A stretch of DNA of 64,000 nt from Micromonospora echinospora (lineage in GTDB: Bacteria; Actinomycetota; Actinomycetes; Mycobacteriales; Micromonosporaceae): contig NZ_LT607413.1 in the NCBI RefSeq assembly GCF_900091495.1, positions 2,170,001 through 2,234,000 of the forward strand, given 5' to 3'. The notes below the pieces were generated by a model. The model searched no databases. It saw only the letters and a list, made by a program, of their open reading frames with translations, and was not told where the DNA came from. A program made the translations under genes and the position numbers. This document shows, piece by piece, positions 57,921 to 64,000 of the stretch (the first letter of the stretch is position 1; each line of letters starts with the position of its first letter).

Positions 57921-57960
57921 GGGCACCCTCCTCCCGCTTTCTGCCGGGGAGGGTGCCCTT
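57921..57960. terminator. terminator after the AIM24 gene
   Basis: 11-bp stem GGGCACCCTCC/GGAGGGTGCCC (57921-57931 with 57948-57958) plus inner G-C pairs, then TTT. It also serves convergent pheA. Confidence 0.75.
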
Positions 57961-57992
57961 TCCGGTGCCTCGTCCGGGCAGCGGGGCACGGA

Positions 57993-58949
57993 TCAGGGCT
58001 GGGCGCCGGCGCGGAGGCGGGCCAGCCACGCCGCCGCGTCGGCGTAGTCGGCGTCGGAGAGACCGGCGGGGGCGGGGACCGGCCGGTCACCCGCCGCGCC
58101 GCTGAACCGGTGCCGGGGGTACGACCCCAGGAAGCGCACGTCCGCGCAGACCCGACGGAGTCCCTGCAACGCCTCCCCGAGCCGGACGTCGGCGACATGA
58201 CCGGTGCAGTCCAGGAAGAAGACGTACCGGCCGAGCGCCTCGCCAGTCGGGCGGGACTCGATCCGGGTCAGGTTCACCCCACGCACGGCCAGCTCCATGA
58301 GCACCGACAGCAGGGCCCCGACCCGGTCGTGGGCGATGTAGACGGCCAGCGAGGTGAGGTCGTCGCCGGTCGGCGGGGGCGGCGGACCCGGCCGGGAGAC
58401 CAGCGCGAACCGGGTCACCGCGTCCGGGTGGTCGGCGATCTTGTCAGCGAGTACCGCCAGCCGGTGCCGGGCGGCGCCGATCGGGGCGCAGACCGCCGCG
58501 TCGTACTCACCGGAGGCAACCCCACCGGCGGCGGCCCCGTTGGAGAGGACGTCCACCACCACCGCGTCCGGCAGGTGGCCCCGCAGCCAGTTCCGGCACT
58601 GGGTGGAGGCCTGCGGGTGGGCCGCCACGCTCCGGATGTCATCGAGGGTGGTGCCGGGGCGGGCGCCGAGGACGAACTCCACCGGCAGGACCACCTCCCG
58701 GGTGATCACCAGGGGCTCACCCTCGGCCATCTCGTCGAGGGTCACGCCGACCGCGCCGCCGATCGAGTTCTCCAGCGGCACCAGGGCGGCGTCGGCCTCT
58801 CCCACCCGCACGCTGTCGAGCGCCTCCCCGACACTGCGCGCGGGCGTACGGGTGCCGCGCTCGGCGGCGGGGACGGTGCGCAGCGCCTGCTCGGCGAAGG
58901 TGCCCTCGGGGCCGAGGTAGACGAAACGCGTCGGCGGTGTTCCCGGCAT
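57993..58949 (-). CDS. pheA: prephenate dehydratase
   Basis: A 318-residue PheA, making phenylpyruvate from prephenate for phenylalanine. The catalytic domain has VYLGPEGTFAEQAL, ALVPLENSIGGAVGVTLD, VAAHPQASTQCRNWL, the DAAVCAPIGAARHRL segment and the TRFALVSR catalytic Thr-Arg-Phe motif. The regulatory ACT domain at the end contains RVGALLSVLMELAVRGVNLTRIESRPTGEALGRYVFFLD, with the ESRP motif of phenylalanine feedback. ATG 58949 lies 7 nt after TAGGCT (reverse strand 58962-58957), so it is leaderless. The lipoprotein gene lies just 10 nt upstream, so pheA also has its own promoter. Confidence 0.96.
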   Translation of the reverse strand: MPGTPPTRFVYLGPEGTFAEQALRTVPAAERGTRTPARSVGEALDSVRVGEADAALVPLENSIGGAVGVTLDEMAEGEPLVITREVVLPVEFVLGARPGTTLDDIRSVAAHPQASTQCRNWLRGHLPDAVVVDVLSNGAAAGGVASGEYDAAVCAPIGAARHRLAVLADKIADHPDAVTRFALVSRPGPPPPPTGDDLTSLAVYIAHDRVGALLSVLMELAVRGVNLTRIESRPTGEALGRYVFFLDCTGHVADVRLGEALQGLRRVCADVRFLGSYPRHRFSGAAGDRPVPAPAGLSDADYADAAAWLARLRAGAQP

Positions 58950-58956
58950 GCCGATC

Positions 58957-58962
58957 AGCCTA
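58957..58962 (-). promoter_or_regulatory. -10 hexamer, leaderless pheA mRNA
   Basis: TAGGCT on the reverse strand ends 7 nt before ATG 58949. Confidence 0.55.
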
Positions 58963-59484
58963 CGCACCCGGCAGGCCGCCCGTACCGTCACAGGCGAGGG
59001 TCCGGATCCCGGTCGGTGCGGCGGTGCGCACCTCGATCGTGCAGACGTCCGTGCCGGCGGTCACCAGTCGCAGCGACCCCGGACGCCCCCGGGTGACCAC
59101 GGTCAGGTCCTCGTACCCGGAGACCGCCAGCACGGTGTGCTGCCAGTCGTCCGCACAGAGCGGGCCGCTGCGCACGCTGACCCCGCTGCCGCCGGGCAGC
59201 GCCCCGGACGAGCCGCGTACCACCCGGAGGACCTGTTCCCGGGACGGACCGCTGGTGCAGGCGACGGCGATCGCGCCGGAGGAGCCCGGGGTGGTCGGGA
59301 ACGCCGTCGGTGGCGGGAGCGGAAGACCGGTGGGCGGGCCGGGCGCGGCGGTGGCGGACGGCGCGGCGGTGGCGGTGGGCGTCGGCCGGGCCGAGCGCTG
59401 CTCCAGCTCCGGGGGAGCCGCGCACCCGCCGAGTACGACGGTCAGCAGGCTGAGCGCCAGCAGCCGGGAGAGCGTGGTGGGCAC
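58960..59484 (-). CDS. hypothetical lipoprotein
   Basis: A 174-residue lipoprotein. The signal peptide SRLLALSLLTVVLGGC has a clear lipobox (VLGGC, Cys 21). A 50-residue Thr/Pro/Ala linker leads to a small domain with CTSGPSREQVLRVVRGSS, GPLCADDWQHTVLAVSGYEDLTVVTRG and TDVCTIEVRTAAPTGIRTLACDG, probably two disulfides (four Cys). I do not recognise the family. Start GTG 59484 with AAGGA at 9-nt spacing. Confidence 0.8.
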   Translation of the reverse strand: MPTTLSRLLALSLLTVVLGGCAAPPELEQRSARPTPTATAAPSATAAPGPPTGLPLPPPTAFPTTPGSSGAIAVACTSGPSREQVLRVVRGSSGALPGGSGVSVRSGPLCADDWQHTVLAVSGYEDLTVVTRGRPGSLRLVTAGTDVCTIEVRTAAPTGIRTLACDGTGGLPGA

Positions 59485-59565
59485 GAACCGGTCCTTGGCA
59501 TAGGTGGACGTCGTTCCGACGGGAGGCCTTGCCCATGGTAGGACGCGACAGGCCCGCCGGTGAAG

Positions 59566-59955
59566 TCAGTCGGCGATCCGGTGTCCGGCTCCACGCAGGG
59601 CGGCTGTCGCCTCGGTCAGGCGTACCGCCGGCACCAGCAGGTGGTCGGTGTCGTAGGTGGAGAATGCCACCGCGTTGACCCGCGCCTCGGCGAGCGGGCC
59701 AACCAGGGCGGCGAGCGTCCCGGTCACCGCCAGGTCCAGCGGGCCGACGACGCGGAGGCACCGCCAGGCCGTCTCCACCGCCAGGCCGCCGGGCACCCGG
59801 CCCATCGGGCAGATCAGGGAGACCCCGTCGGCGGCCCAGCTCACCGAGACGACCTGCCCGCTGCCGAGCTCGCTCCAGAGCGCGGGTGGGAGGGCGGCAC
59901 CGGCGGCCAGCCGGCACACAGCGTACTCGCCCGGCAGCAGAGCGACATCCAGCAT
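59566..59955 (-). CDS. ACT-domain protein
   Basis: A 129-residue protein with two ACT-like half-domains. Strand-turn segments are ALLPGEYAVCRLAAGA, SWAADGVSLICPMG, WRCLRVVGPLDLAVTGTLAALVGPLAEARVNAVAFSTYDTDHLLVP and VRLTEATAALRGAGH. The pattern matches the ACT_7/CASTOR-like family, whose members sense amino acids. It could regulate or bind arginine or aromatic amino acids, given pheA and arcA nearby. ATG 59955 lies 6 nt after TAAGGT (reverse strand 59967-59962), leaderless. Confidence 0.88.
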   Translation of the reverse strand: MLDVALLPGEYAVCRLAAGAALPPALWSELGSGQVVSVSWAADGVSLICPMGRVPGGLAVETAWRCLRVVGPLDLAVTGTLAALVGPLAEARVNAVAFSTYDTDHLLVPAVRLTEATAALRGAGHRIAD

Positions 59956-59961
59956 GAGGGC

Positions 59962-59967
59962 ACCTTA
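59962..59967 (-). promoter_or_regulatory. -10 hexamer, leaderless ACT-domain gene
   Basis: TAAGGT on the reverse strand ends 6 nt before ATG 59955. Confidence 0.5.
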
Positions 59968-60016
59968 CGGCGTCGGGGAGGTCCCGGCCTACGCCGTTCT
60001 GCCGCGTTGCCGGAGG

Positions 60017-60475
60017 TCAGACCTCGGAGAAGAAGGTGAGAGAGCCCGCCACCACGCCGTCGGCGAGCACCGGCGTGGAGATGGCGTCGACCGTGGCGTC
60101 CGGCGCGTCCGCGACGGAACCCTGCACCCGGAGCAGGCCGCGGGCGAGTCGCCCGGAGGAGAGAGCCAGTAGCGGAGGAATCTTGTCGGCCTCCTGCTCG
60201 GTCAGTTCGCCCCGGTTGGCGGTGAAGTCGAGCAGGCGCAGCCCGCCGTCGAGCAGCGGCAGCCCGATCAGTTCGTCCGGGGCGCCCAGGCAGAGCAGTT
60301 CACAGCCGGACGCCGACACGGCGGCGACCTTGGTGTCCAGGTCGATGAGCAGGCAGGGCTCCAGTGCCCGGGAGACGGTGGCGGACCATTGTTCGAAGTT
60401 GCCGAACCCGGGCTCTGTCGGGGTCCGTGCCGCCGGCACGAACACGTCCGAAAGCGAGAGTTCGACGTGGGCCAC
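60017..60475 (-). CDS. PAS-like sensory protein
   Basis: A 152-residue protein. The fold looks PAS-like: WSATVSRALEPCLLIDLDTKVAAVSASGCELL, then LIGLPLLDGGLRLLDFTANRGELTEQEADKIPPLLAL and a closing DAISTPVLADGVVAGSLTFFSEV sheet. No enzymatic output domain is attached. The start is GTG 60475 behind AGAGGAGG with good spacing. A single-domain PAS protein presumably acts through a partner. Ligand and partner unknown. Confidence 0.8.
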   Translation of the reverse strand: MAHVELSLSDVFVPAARTPTEPGFGNFEQWSATVSRALEPCLLIDLDTKVAAVSASGCELLCLGAPDELIGLPLLDGGLRLLDFTANRGELTEQEADKIPPLLALSSGRLARGLLRVQGSVADAPDATVDAISTPVLADGVVAGSLTFFSEV

Positions 60476-60684
60476 CGAGCCTCCTCTGTGCACCGCCGGG
60501 CTGTCCATGTTGGTCGGCCGCCCGCCCACCGGCGACCCGCGGAAGCCACCGGACCGCAGGTGGGGCGGGTGCCCGTCAGCGGATGACCGGCGACGGCGCG
60601 GACCTGTGGTGAACCTCCGGCCGCGTAGCGTCGCCGGTGACGTTACCGGTGGTTGGCCCGCTTGTCAGCGGCCATTCGGCTTTC

Positions 60685-61383
60685 CTAGTACCACCGGTAG
60701 TCGGCCGTTGGACGGTACGTGCCGTTACTCCAGGTGCCGGGGTACTGGGCGACCTGCGCGAGTTTCTCCGCCGTGGCCGGGCTGATCCGCGCGCCACCGG
60801 CGATGAGCAACCGGTCGAGTTCGCGGTGGGTGGCCATGAGGATGTCCTTCGGCAGGCCGTAGACGCTGATGTCGCCGGAGCCGACGAAGGCCAGCACCGG
60901 CGTTACCGGGATGGTCTTGCCGACGGCCTTGGTGAGCGCCTTGCTGGCCCGCTTGGCGTCCCGACGGGCGTCCGCCACGTACGGCGGGCGCTTGCCGTTG
61001 ATCTGGACGACGTCCCCGGCGACGAGCACCCGGGTGCGGCCGTGGTCGACGATGCTGATCGCGAAGAGCCCGCTGGGACCGATGGCGAGGAACCCGGCGC
61101 GGTCGTCCTGGACCGGGTCGAGCACCGTGTCGGCCAGATCCGCCCGCGGCCACTCGATCACGTGCCAGGCCGGCCCGAGGGTGTCGAGCTGGCCGAGGGC
61201 ACGCGCTCCCGCGGCCTCCAGGCGGCGGGCGCCCTTCTCGGCGCGGCGACGGCGCGCCCACCCGAACGGCGAGGGCCGGACCGGGGCGGGGAGGCCGGAA
61301 GCCTCGACGTGGGACTGTGGACCCCCCCTGGGCGGCAGTGCCCGGCTGGTGGATACGGCTCGACGTGCGGGAAAGACAGACAT
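60685..61383 (-). CDS. NERD-like (nuclease-related domain) protein
   Basis: A 232-residue protein. From residue 60 it has the NERD-type core: LGPAWHVIEWPR, GFLAIGPSGLFAISIVDHG, RVLVAGDVVQINGKRPPYV, DAKRASKALTKAVGK, and PVLAFVGSGDISVYGLPKD. The acidic and Gln/Lys residues of the nuclease-like fold are only partly visible (VDHG in place of VDTK), so catalysis is uncertain. The basic N-terminus is disordered. ATG 61383 has GGAGG upstream. Divergent from arginine deiminase. Confidence 0.82.
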   Translation of the reverse strand: MSVFPARRAVSTSRALPPRGGPQSHVEASGLPAPVRPSPFGWARRRRAEKGARRLEAAGARALGQLDTLGPAWHVIEWPRADLADTVLDPVQDDRAGFLAIGPSGLFAISIVDHGRTRVLVAGDVVQINGKRPPYVADARRDAKRASKALTKAVGKTIPVTPVLAFVGSGDISVYGLPKDILMATHRELDRLLIAGGARISPATAEKLAQVAQYPGTWSNGTYRPTADYRWY

Positions 61384-61480
61384 CGCGACCTCCGGCAAAA
61401 GGTCCCTCGAAGTTATGTCCTCACTACCCTACGTGGCTAGTCCGGTGTGTCGGCAAGTCGAAGCACCGGAGTGAGTGCGG

Positions 61481-61497
61481 ATGAATGCCACATTCAT
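61481..61497. promoter_or_regulatory. ARG-box-like palindrome upstream of arcA
   Basis: Perfect inverted repeat ATGAATG-CCA-CATTCAT. It resembles ArgR boxes (TGAAT...ATTCA), though the spacer is 5 rather than 4. It lies 50 nt before the arcA start, upstream of the TAGGCT -10. Confidence 0.6.
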
Positions 61498-61534
61498 GCC
61501 CATCTCTTTTCCCGGATGCCGTCAACCACTGGCC

Positions 61535-61540
61535 TAGGCT
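61535..61540 (+). promoter_or_regulatory. -10 hexamer, leaderless arcA mRNA
   Basis: TAGGCT ends 6 nt before GTG 61547. Confidence 0.55.
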
Positions 61541-61546
61541 GCGTGG

Positions 61547-62758
61547 GTGACCCACTACGTGGACAGTGAGGTCGGCCGGCTCCGCACCGTGCTCCTGCAC
61601 CGGCCCGGCCCCGAACTCGCGCGACTCACCCCCCGCAACAACGACTCACTTCTGTTCGACGCTATCCCATGGGTGGGTAGGGCACAGGAGGAGCATGACG
61701 CCTTCGCCGCCGCCCTGCGCGAGCGCGGGGTGGAGGTGCTGTACCTCGCCACCCTACTGGCCGAGACACTGGCCGTCGCGGAAGCCCGCGCGGAGCTGAC
61801 CGACCAGGTGTTGCGGGACCGTCGCCTCGGTGACACGCTGCGCCGTCGGGTCGCCGACCACCTCACGTACCTCGACCCGGCCGCCCTCGCCGACGTGTTC
61901 GTCGCCGGCCTGGCCCACGAGGAACTGCGGACCAGTTGGGACCGCCCCGGAGGGCTGGTCTACACGCTCATGGACCGGCACGAGTTCGTCATCGACCCGC
62001 TCCCGAACCTGCTCTTCACCCGCGACTCGTCACTGTGGATCCGGGACCGGGTCGGGGTGACCAGTCTCGCCATGCCGGCCCGGCGGCGGGAGACCTCGCT
62101 CACCGACGCGATCTACCGGCACCATCCCCGCTTCGCCGACTCCCGGTCGGTCTACGAACCGGGGCTGGAGCACCTGGAGGGCGGCGACGTCCTCCTGCTC
62201 GCTCCCGGAGTGCTGGCGGTGGGGGTGGGCGAGCGGACCACGCCCGCCGGCGCGGAGCGGCTGGCCCGGCGGGTCTTCGCCGCCGGACTGGCCCACACCA
62301 TCCTCGTGGTGCCGATCGCGCAGGAACGGGCCACCATGCACCTGGACACCGTCTGCACCATGGTCGACGTCGACGCCGTGCTGATGTACCCGAACGTCGC
62401 CCACACGCTGTCGGCGTACACCGTGGTGGCGGGCCCGGACGGCGAGCCGCAGGTGGACGGGCCCGCCCCGTTCCTGCGCGCCGCGGCCGACGCGATGGAC
62501 CTCGACGCGCTCCGGGTGATCGACACCGGGCTGGACCCGGTGACCGCCGAGCGCGAGCAGTGGGACGACGGCAACAACACGCTCGCCCTGGCCCCCCGGC
62601 TCTGCGTCGGCTACGAGCGCAACGTCGAGACCAACGCCCAGCTGGAGCGGGCCGGCATCGAGGTCATCCCGATCGCCGGATCCGAGCTGGGTTCGGGCCG
62701 GGGCGGCCCGCGCTGCATGTCCTGCCCCCTGGTCCGCGACCCCCTCCGGCCCGACTGA
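61547..62758 (+). CDS. arcA: arginine deiminase
   Basis: A 403-residue deiminase converting arginine to citrulline and ammonia. Substrate and catalytic segments: [42 protein letters not shown] (RDSS), [26 protein letters not shown] with the catalytic His in [19 protein letters not shown], and the nucleophile Cys in [12 protein letters not shown] at the end. GTG 61547 lies 6 nt after TAGGCT. The ARG-box-like palindrome suggests ArgR control. No arcB or arcC gene is adjacent, so the classical ADI pathway is not clustered here; the enzyme may act in nitrogen recycling with DDAH. Confidence 0.95.
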   Translation: MTHYVDSEVGRLRTVLLHRPGPELARLTPRNNDSLLFDAIPWVGRAQEEHDAFAAALRERGVEVLYLATLLAETLAVAEARAELTDQVLRDRRLGDTLRRRVADHLTYLDPAALADVFVAGLAHEELRTSWDRPGGLVYTLMDRHEFVIDPLPNLLFTRDSSLWIRDRVGVTSLAMPARRRETSLTDAIYRHHPRFADSRSVYEPGLEHLEGGDVLLLAPGVLAVGVGERTTPAGAERLARRVFAAGLAHTILVVPIAQERATMHLDTVCTMVDVDAVLMYPNVAHTLSAYTVVAGPDGEPQVDGPAPFLRAAADAMDLDALRVIDTGLDPVTAEREQWDDGNNTLALAPRLCVGYERNVETNAQLERAGIEVIPIAGSELGSGRGGPRCMSCPLVRDPLRPD

Positions 62759-62788
62759 GGTGCCCACCCGACCTGCTCGGCTGCCCCG

Positions 62789-62853
62789 ACTGAGCTGCCC
62801 TGCTGAGGTGCCCGGCTGAGCTGCCGGGCTGAGGTGCCCGGCTGAGGTGACTG
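62789..62853. repeat. 13-bp tandem repeat GCTGAG(G/C)TGCC(C/G)G
   Basis: About five degenerate 13-bp units between arcA and the DUF5926 gene; the cleanest copies begin at 62802, 62815, 62828 and 62841. The last unit runs into palindromic element B. Confidence 0.7.
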
Positions 62854-62899
62854 CAGGGGACCCTTGCTCACCAAAAAACGTGAGGAAGGGCCCCCTGCA
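62852..62899. repeat. intergenic palindromic element B
   Basis: 20-bp arms (62852-62871 with 62880-62899) with two mismatches and an A-rich loop of 8 nt. It shares the TGCAGGGG(A/C)CCC end with element A in the opposite orientation. It lies between convergent arcA and the DUF5926 gene and may also stop transcription. Confidence 0.7.
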
Positions 62900-62926
62900 A
62901 ACACCTGGGAGAAGCGTCGGCCCGCC

Positions 62927-63811
62927 TCAGCGGAGCGTCAGCTGACGGCCGAGAAGGCCCTGACGGGCGCGGCGGCCGGCCGCGTCGAGCGGGGTCGGGT
63001 CCGCGAGCGCCTCGGCGTACCGCTTGGCGAACTGCGCGAGCGGCTCCTCCCACTCGGCGGCGGGCGGCTCGTCGGGCAGGTCCCAGACCGGCACCAGCCG
63101 GCCGTGCGCCCGGAACATCCCGGCGAAGCGGGTCTGCTCGCCCAGCGTCAGCGTGCCGGCGGACCCGAGCCGCGCCAACGTGTCCAGGGCAGCGTCCTCG
63201 TCGTTCGGGAGGACCCACCGCACGTGCGCCTTTTCCGGCACCTGGCACCAGTAGGCGGCGCGGGCGGCGGTGAGCTTGACGGTCGGATAGACCGCCGCGT
63301 TGGCACGCTCCAACGACGCCTGCACGTTCGGGTCGTCGCCCGCCCCGGGGTCCAGCCAGAACTCGAACCCGTCGTGCATGGTGACGTCGAGCGGCCCGTC
63401 GACCAGGACGTCCTGGAGACGGGGACCCGGGCCGGGCAGCGGGGGCACCGGCACCGACCGGCCCGGCTCGGTACGCAGCGCGCAGAGCAGCGCCTCCGCC
63501 AGGTCACGGGAGACGTCGCCGGACTGGAGGTGCCGCTGGAGCCCGATGAAGATCCGCCCGTCGGGCTTGGTCATGGCCGGGGTGGCCATCGGCAGCACCG
63601 TCGCCAGGGTCACCGGGCGGTCGCCGTACTCCTCGACCAGGGCGGGCGCCAGGCGCAGCGGCGCGGACGCGGCCGGCACCAACTCGCGCAGGGCGATCCA
63701 CTCCGGCTCGTCGCTCAGTCCCTCGAAGGGGCGGGGGACGAAGATGTCCCGCACCTTCTCCCGCTTCGGGGTGTCTTCGGCGGCCCGCTGGTTCTTTCGA
63801 CGCTTGCTCAC
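62927..63811 (-). CDS. DUF5926 family protein
   Basis: A 294-residue actinobacterial protein of unknown function. Landmarks: the basic start SKRRKNQRAAEDTPKREKV, VRDIFVPRPFEGLSDEPEWIALRELVPAASAPL, LLPNDEDAALDTLARLGSAG-type segments and RFAGMFRAHGRLVPVWDLP near the end. GTG 63811 lies 8 nt after a TAGGCT -10 (reverse strand 63825-63820). No cofactor or catalytic motif stands out. It converges on arcA with element B in between. Confidence 0.88.
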   Translation of the reverse strand: MSKRRKNQRAAEDTPKREKVRDIFVPRPFEGLSDEPEWIALRELVPAASAPLRLAPALVEEYGDRPVTLATVLPMATPAMTKPDGRIFIGLQRHLQSGDVSRDLAEALLCALRTEPGRSVPVPPLPGPGPRLQDVLVDGPLDVTMHDGFEFWLDPGAGDDPNVQASLERANAAVYPTVKLTAARAAYWCQVPEKAHVRWVLPNDEDAALDTLARLGSAGTLTLGEQTRFAGMFRAHGRLVPVWDLPDEPPAAEWEEPLAQFAKRYAEALADPTPLDAAGRRARQGLLGRQLTLR

Positions 63812-63819
63812 GGCGAGAC

Positions 63820-63825
63820 AGCCTA
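63820..63825 (-). promoter_or_regulatory. -10 hexamer, leaderless DUF5926 gene
   Basis: TAGGCT on the reverse strand ends 8 nt before GTG 63811. Confidence 0.5.
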
Positions 63826-63902
63826 AGGGCCGGGCGGGACGGATGTGGGGTGCGGTGCGTCCGACGCCGGTCGGCGCGCCCCGACCGCCCGTCTGCGAAC
63901 CG

Positions 63903-64000
63903 TCAGCCGGCGGCCACCAGGTCGGCCCGGCCCACCTCGGCCGGGTCGAAGTCGGCCCAGACGCTCTGCCCGAGACCGTCGCGGTCGACGCCCCACCGGC
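63903..64000 (-). CDS. ATP-binding regulator (HATPase_c_2 type), C-terminal end only
   Basis: Only the last 31 codons are visible; the gene continues past the right edge. The fragment reads RWGVDRDGLGQSVWADFDP and ends DLVAAG. A W-G-V ... G-x-x-V-W-x-D-F strand pair is typical of the end of anti-sigma-factor/SpoIIAB-like ATP-binding domains in actinobacteria. Too short to be sure. Confidence 0.5.
   Translation of the reverse strand, partial: RWGVDRDGLGQSVWADFDPAEVGRADLVAAG

Overview
The window is high-GC actinobacterial chromosome, most likely from a Micromonosporaceae member (Micromonospora or a close relative). The evidence is the codon bias, the frequent GTG starts, the actinobacterial families present (DUF5318, DUF4192, DUF5926, DUF6457, Bpa, TY-Chap chaperone, mycothiol-dependent maleylpyruvate isomerase fold) and gene order. 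I recognise the order ino1-padR / DUF5318-ponA-GT87 / rpsF-ssb-rpsR-rplI / dnaB as the same as Mycobacterium tuberculosis Rv0046c to Rv0058, so this is the core chromosome some tens of kilobases from oriC. I see no tRNA, rRNA, CRISPR array, insertion sequence, prophage or plasmid backbone.

Layout. 1-2.2 kb: end of a PEP-utilising enzyme and a TetR regulator. 2.2-12.5 kb: padR-ino1 with a perfect PadR-type operator, DUF5318, a bifunctional penicillin-binding protein with low-complexity tails, two multi-pass membrane proteins and endonuclease IV. 12.5-18.1 kb: ribosomal/replication block with an S6:S18-type leader before rpsF, a DnaA-box cluster before dnaB, and a dnaB gene with two low-GC islands at the two classic DnaB intein insertion sites. 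18.1-25 kb: folD, small enzymes, and a GGDEF-EAL protein translationally coupled to a GT87-like membrane protein. 25.7-28.5 kb: molybdenum cofactor (Moco) operon moaC-mog-moeA-moaE. 28.6-37 kb: GT87 mannosyltransferase-like protein, DoxX, GNAT, an AAA ATPase behind a CTAG-rich palindromic promoter, a membrane-anchored LppU-like protein, and a fused EndoQ-like PHP nuclease/UvrD helicase. 37.2-44.6 kb: second Moco group (FN3K-moaA-moaD-phosphoesterase operon, fdhD, mobA-DUF6457) with DUF4192 and a TatA-like microprotein. 44.6-64 kb: TY-Chap chaperone, beta-propeller lipoprotein, Lrp/AsnC and divergent DDAH, orphan ABC binding protein, hydrolase, GNAT, proteasome activator Bpa, two HAD phosphatases, OsmC, zincin, AIM24, pheA, ACT protein, PAS protein, NERD-like protein, arginine deiminase behind an ARG-box-like palindrome, DUF5926 and the end of an ATP-binding regulator.

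How the genes work together. Seven Moco genes plus fdhD imply a working molybdoenzyme (a formate dehydrogenase is likely) encoded elsewhere. DDAH, arginine deiminase and an Lrp regulator indicate guanidino/arginine catabolism. The replication/translation block carries layered control signals.

System-level observations. First, at least 18 genes carry a TANNNT hexamer ending 6-8 nt before the start codon, the signature of leaderless transcription; I used it to choose starts. Second, the best candidates for under-described biology are the EndoQ-UvrD fusion, the apparent intein co-conversion scars in dnaB, and the TatA-like microprotein. All coordinates come from reading the sequence; no database search was possible.
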